In this document: positions 41,132-43,743 of the stretch, piece by piece
Layout: every line of letters begins with the position of its first letter
Numbering within the stretch: position 1 is the stretch's first letter
Program-made: the position numbers and the translations under genes
Source: an uncultured Chitinophagales bacterium
Lineage (GTDB): Bacteria; Bacteroidota; Bacteroidia; Chitinophagales; JAHDHT01
Direction: 5' to 3'
Length of the DNA: 43,743 nt
NCBI GenBank assembly: GCA_938023075.1
Contig: CALHDG010000081.1
Location: 1 to 43,743, forward strand
Notes under the pieces: model-generated
Seen by the model: the letters and a program-made list of their open reading frames with translations, nothing else
Database searches by the model: none
What the model was told of the DNA's origin: nothing

Positions 41132-42553
41132 TTATTGATTACACTGTTCAATAAGTGCTTCAAATTGGGCTCCTTGTTTTACTTCAAAGCCTATATTGAA
41201 CTCTAAAAAGCTACCTGCTCTATAAATTATATCAGCACCGGGTTCAATAAAACCGTTTGAATTTATGTATTCAGATGCCTGCCGGTAGATGAAAATTGGT
41301 CTATTATTTAAATCAACAAATACATTATCACAAATCTCTGCTTCTGAAATAGCTTCTATTTTTATAGAAGAAGTTATATTACTAAATCTATTATCAACTA
41401 AACAATTATCATCAGCAGTAAGCTCAATAGCAATGCCTGAAAAATCATGTTGATATAAGGTTACTCGATAACCTTTTGGTATAGTAATAGAAGATAGTTG
41501 GTCATTCGGAAATTGCGCAGTAAAGTCTGAAAAAGGATAAATGCCTTCAGTAAAGGCAGCACTAATTCCACTAAAATCGCAATCAGCAAATAGGGTTACT
41601 TTGTTAGAGGAACAATTTTGAGCAGCACCGGTGTTTACCCAAGCTTGTATCATAGCCAACTCTTCGGCATCTATATTTCCACCAACTCTGTCGTTCATGC
41701 TTTGCCCTGCAATAGGCGAGGTACATCCCTCATAACCGGTTTCGGTAATAATACGCACTAAGTTATCAGCAGTAAAAATATTAGTACCACATTTACTACC
41801 CCCTAACATGGCGGCTTCGTAAGTTCGTAAATCTAAACCACCGGCAGCACCACCGCCGTGGCAACCTGTACAACCATTGCTATTAAAAATAGTACTTATT
41901 TCCGACCATCCAAAAGCTAAGTCATCACAAGGGTCGTTTCCATTTGAAGTATAACCAAGCGGTTGGTTGCAGGCTAATAAGTTAATATCAGGGTTGCCTT
42001 GCCTGTCGTTATCAGCATCTAAATACCATTTGGTAACACCCGGACCGTAACAAACTCCGCAGGCATCCAATCCTTCGTAACACGCATTTTCATCTATACC
42101 AAATTTTACTTCGGCTAATGAAACACAATTGGTATTGTTGTGATTATTTTGAATGGTTACTAATATTTTTTGAACAAATTGACCGTTTAAATTGGCTAGG
42201 GTTACCCCTTCGTAATTATTAGATTCATTTGCTTGTGGTAAAGTATAAAATCCTTCATTAATCCAATTAACGCCGTCAATTGAATAATCTATAATAATAT
42301 CTTTTGCTCCGGTAGCACTTTCGCCCGTTTTGTTTGCATTCCAAAAATGGATATCGGTTATGGCTTCAGGTTGGCTAAATTGGTAATTAATCCAATACGA
42401 ATTACCTCTTAACGGATTTGGATTAGAACGCGTTTCGCACGACACCCAACTATTTTCCCAATAGTTGGTATCATCTACACATTGGCTTAGTACATACAGT
42501 TGAAAGCCTCCAACAAACAGTAGTATAAATATTATTTTATTTATATACGTCAT
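41132..42553 (-). CDS. Secreted mosaic: discoidin-like, Ca-binding, cytochrome c-like, beta/gamma-crystallin and coathanger domains
   Basis: 473 residues with a signal peptide (INKIIFILLFVGGFQLYVLS). Domains in order: F5/8-discoidin-like sugar-binding fold at about 22-155 (NYWENSWVSCETRSNPNPLR, ITDIHFWNANKTGESATGAK); a Cys/Asp-rich MopE-type metal-binding motif at 157-210 (KWYLDADNDRQGNPD, LGYTSNGNDPCDD); a cytochrome c-like segment at 213-305 with the haem motif CTGCH (NSNGCTGCHGGGAAGGLDLR); a beta/gamma-crystallin domain at 308-395 (VTLFADCDFSGISAAFTEGI, YRVTLYQHDFSGIAIELT); and a coathanger-type end (RAGSFLEFNIGFEVKQGAQF to EALIEQCNQ) like that at 13434-15074. Only one CXXCH is present. 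It may be a haem- and calcium-binding surface protein; function unknown. Confidence 0.85.
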   Translation of the reverse strand: MTYINKIIFILLFVGGFQLYVLSQCVDDTNYWENSWVSCETRSNPNPLRGNSYWINYQFSQPEAITDIHFWNANKTGESATGAKDIIIDYSIDGVNWINEGFYTLPQANESNNYEGVTLANLNGQFVQKILVTIQNNHNNTNCVSLAEVKFGIDENACYEGLDACGVCYGPGVTKWYLDADNDRQGNPDINLLACNQPLGYTSNGNDPCDDLAFGWSEISTIFNSNGCTGCHGGGAAGGLDLRTYEAAMLGGSKCGTNIFTADNLVRIITETGYEGCTSPIAGQSMNDRVGGNIDAEELAMIQAWVNTGAAQNCSSNKVTLFADCDFSGISAAFTEGIYPFSDFTAQFPNDQLSSITIPKGYRVTLYQHDFSGIAIELTADDNCLVDNRFSNITSSIKIEAISEAEICDNVFVDLNNRPIFIYRQASEYINSNGFIEPGADIIYRAGSFLEFNIGFEVKQGAQFEALIEQCNQ

Positions 42554-42740
42554 TTATAATTTAATTTTTTAACACAATGAGCTTAAGCATAGAGTCATTT
42601 ATCTTAATATATAGAAATTAGATTTTCGATACTAATCTAATAAAAATAGAGGCGAAAATTAGTCAATCAAAGGTCAATTTAATGGTCAAATTCAGGTCTG
42701 CTAACTTTCTCATTTCGACATAGTTTTTAGCAAGCTCATA

Positions 42741-42868
42741 CTGTCGGATACAGTTTGGCAAAATTAGAACGGTTAATCGTTGGAGCACATCAACCATCCC
42801 GAAGGTTCGGGATGCCTAATCAACTCAACTCCTACACATTTCAAATTTCACTCCTATTTTTCCGACAG
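42741..42868. repeat. Element bounded by CTGTCGGA/TCCGACAG with a central palindrome
   Basis: Inverted 8-mers at 42741-42748 and 42861-42868 enclose a 20-base perfect hairpin CATCCCGAAGGTTCGGGATG (42795-42814; two central bases unpaired). The hairpin is nearly the same as the stem of repeat copy A (ATCCCGAAGCTTCGGGAT, 1506-1523). It looks like a small non-coding repeat. The rest of the 42554-42970 gap shows nothing. Confidence 0.4.
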
Positions 42869-42970
42869 CATCAACAAGCATAACTACTAAGCATGCTACA
42901 AAAATAATTGACCATTTGTAGTGGTACTTTTATTTTCTCCGCATTACTTTATTTTCAATGCCCTTCTATT

Positions 42971-43743
42971 TTAATTACTAAGTTTTACAAAACGCTCAAT
43001 TTCATAAGTGCCATTATCAAATTGCAATAACATAATATAAGTGCCCGGCATCAGTTGACTAACCGGCACTTGAACATTATTCGTTTTTGCCTCAACGTTT
43101 TGGGTAAATATTTGTTTGCCAAGTAAATCATAAACAGTAAGCGCGCCTTTTTCTGCCGGCTTTTGAAACTCAATATTAAGCACTTCATTTGCAGGATTGG
43201 GGTAGATATTGATACCACCATTATCAGCATGATTGTTAAGTTTGTTACCTGCCCGTGACAGTGTGCCAAAAACTTCTACCTCAGCCAAACTCAAAAAGTT
43301 GCTATTATTGCGATGTACCATTACATAGCGACCTTGCAAGTTGAGGTTAGACAATTCATTTACAGTAAGGCCGTTCAAATCACCTACCTTGGTATAGTCG
43401 TTAGGGTTGCTACTATTAACATTACCTACATATACAGAACTATTTTCAATACGGTCTGCACAACAATCGGTTCTATTATGTATTTTAATAGATGAAATGT
43501 CGTAAATATCCAATAAATCTACTCTCCACCAACCTATTTCATTAACCGTATGGGTCATTGAACCTTGTCTATACACACCATTAGTATTACCGTCTACTGC
43601 TCTTGAAGCTACTCCGTTAATAAGGGTTGAAGATTGGGTGGCAGGTTTGTTTACTGCAATGTTTTGTACCAAATTTATCAGTGTGCCATAAACTTCTACC
43701 TCAGCCAAACTCAAAAAGTTGCTATTATTTCGATGTACCATTA
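42971..43743 (-). CDS. T9SS-secreted protein with tandem discoidin domains (5' end beyond the window)
   Basis: 257 codons are visible and the frame continues past the window edge, so the Met at 43741 is internal. The first 21 residues (MVHRNNSNFLSLAEVEVYGT plus L) are the last strand of one F5/8-type discoidin/fucolectin domain. A complete copy follows (NIAVNKPATQSSTLINGVAS, RAVDGNTNGVYRQGSMTHT, WWRVDLLDIYDISSIKIHNR) and ends with almost the same strand. Such domains bind sugars, often fucose. A T9SS type A sorting domain closes the protein (INIYPNPANEVLNIEFQKP to YEIERFVKLSN). The N-terminal modules are unknown. Confidence 0.88.
   Translation of the reverse strand, partial: MVHRNNSNFLSLAEVEVYGTLINLVQNIAVNKPATQSSTLINGVASRAVDGNTNGVYRQGSMTHTVNEIGWWRVDLLDIYDISSIKIHNRTDCCADRIENSSVYVGNVNSSNPNDYTKVGDLNGLTVNELSNLNLQGRYVMVHRNNSNFLSLAEVEVFGTLSRAGNKLNNHADNGGINIYPNPANEVLNIEFQKPAEKGALTVYDLLGKQIFTQNVEAKTNNVQVPVSQLMPGTYIMLLQFDNGTYEIERFVKLSN
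43261..43743. repeat. 63-base direct repeats from discoidin domain duplication
   Basis: 43261-43323 and 43681-43743 match at 61 of 63 bases, 420 bases (140 codons) apart, which is exactly one discoidin domain. Near identity at the DNA level indicates recent duplication or gene conversion. The array probably continues beyond the window. Confidence 0.85.

Noticed and set aside
1-43743. tRNA, rRNA or integrated phage
   Set aside because: No tRNA-like GTTCRANNC arms with matching acceptor stems, no rRNA-like sequence and no phage structural genes were seen.

Overview
The window is AT-rich (roughly two-thirds A+T by eye) and looks like the chromosome of a free-living Bacteroidota, most likely from the Saprospiria/Chitinophagia side of the phylum. 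The evidence is several type IX secretion (T9SS) C-terminal sorting domains, large secreted mosaic proteins with Ig-like, discoidin and Asp-box modules, a one-piece hybrid two-component system ending in an AraC domain, a 7TMR-DISM kinase, and almost no Shine-Dalgarno sequences. I saw no tRNA, rRNA, CRISPR array or phage. The taxonomic placement is inference from family content.

Layout. 1-1052: the first codons of a probable transposase next to a secreted Ig-like protein that it seems to truncate. 1053-1660: a repeat-rich spacer. 1661-5643: a hybrid two-component sensor/regulator split by one frameshift in an eight-base homopolymer. 5644-6554: remains of a decayed gene. 6555-10571: a secreted protein, an acyl-CoA thioesterase and a secreted propeller-like protein. 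10930-16057: cinA, an Fe(II)/2-oxoglutarate oxygenase, a secreted protein and a family 2 glycosyltransferase. 16108-19525: an orphan T9SS tail and a 1020-residue sialidase-like T9SS protein. 19748-21289: the carboxyltransferase subunit of an acyl-CoA carboxylase.

21554-32934 is the most interesting block. Ten genes lie on the minus strand: HMG-CoA reductase, a UbiA prenyltransferase, a PEP-synthase-like phosphotransferase, a BtaA-like 3-amino-3-carboxypropyl transferase, a phytol/dolichol-kinase-like membrane protein, a membrane-anchored START/SRPBCC protein, a GNAT-like protein, an OleC-like AMP ligase and, upstream, a divergent Lgt-like transferase with a 54-codon ORF overlapping its stop. 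Together they suggest a pathway for an isoprenoid-linked or otherwise unusual lipid that I cannot match to a described system.

33110-37276 holds a lipoprotein, a beta-barrel-like protein and an orphan sensor kinase. The promoter regions of the HMG-CoA reductase operon and of the barrel/lipoprotein pair share two motifs, so they may be co-regulated. 37335-39428 is a small thiamine operon (TenI-like, thiE, thiG). 39998-43743 holds three more secreted proteins: a short T9SS protein without a normal start codon for its signal peptide, a discoidin/cytochrome c/crystallin mosaic, and a tandem discoidin T9SS protein cut by the window end.

Spacers carry at least three dispersed repeat families: a structured element of about 90-135 bases in four copies with covarying stems (resembling the Flavo-1 motif), a 123-base element in two inverted copies, and a REPIN-like cluster of four palindromes.
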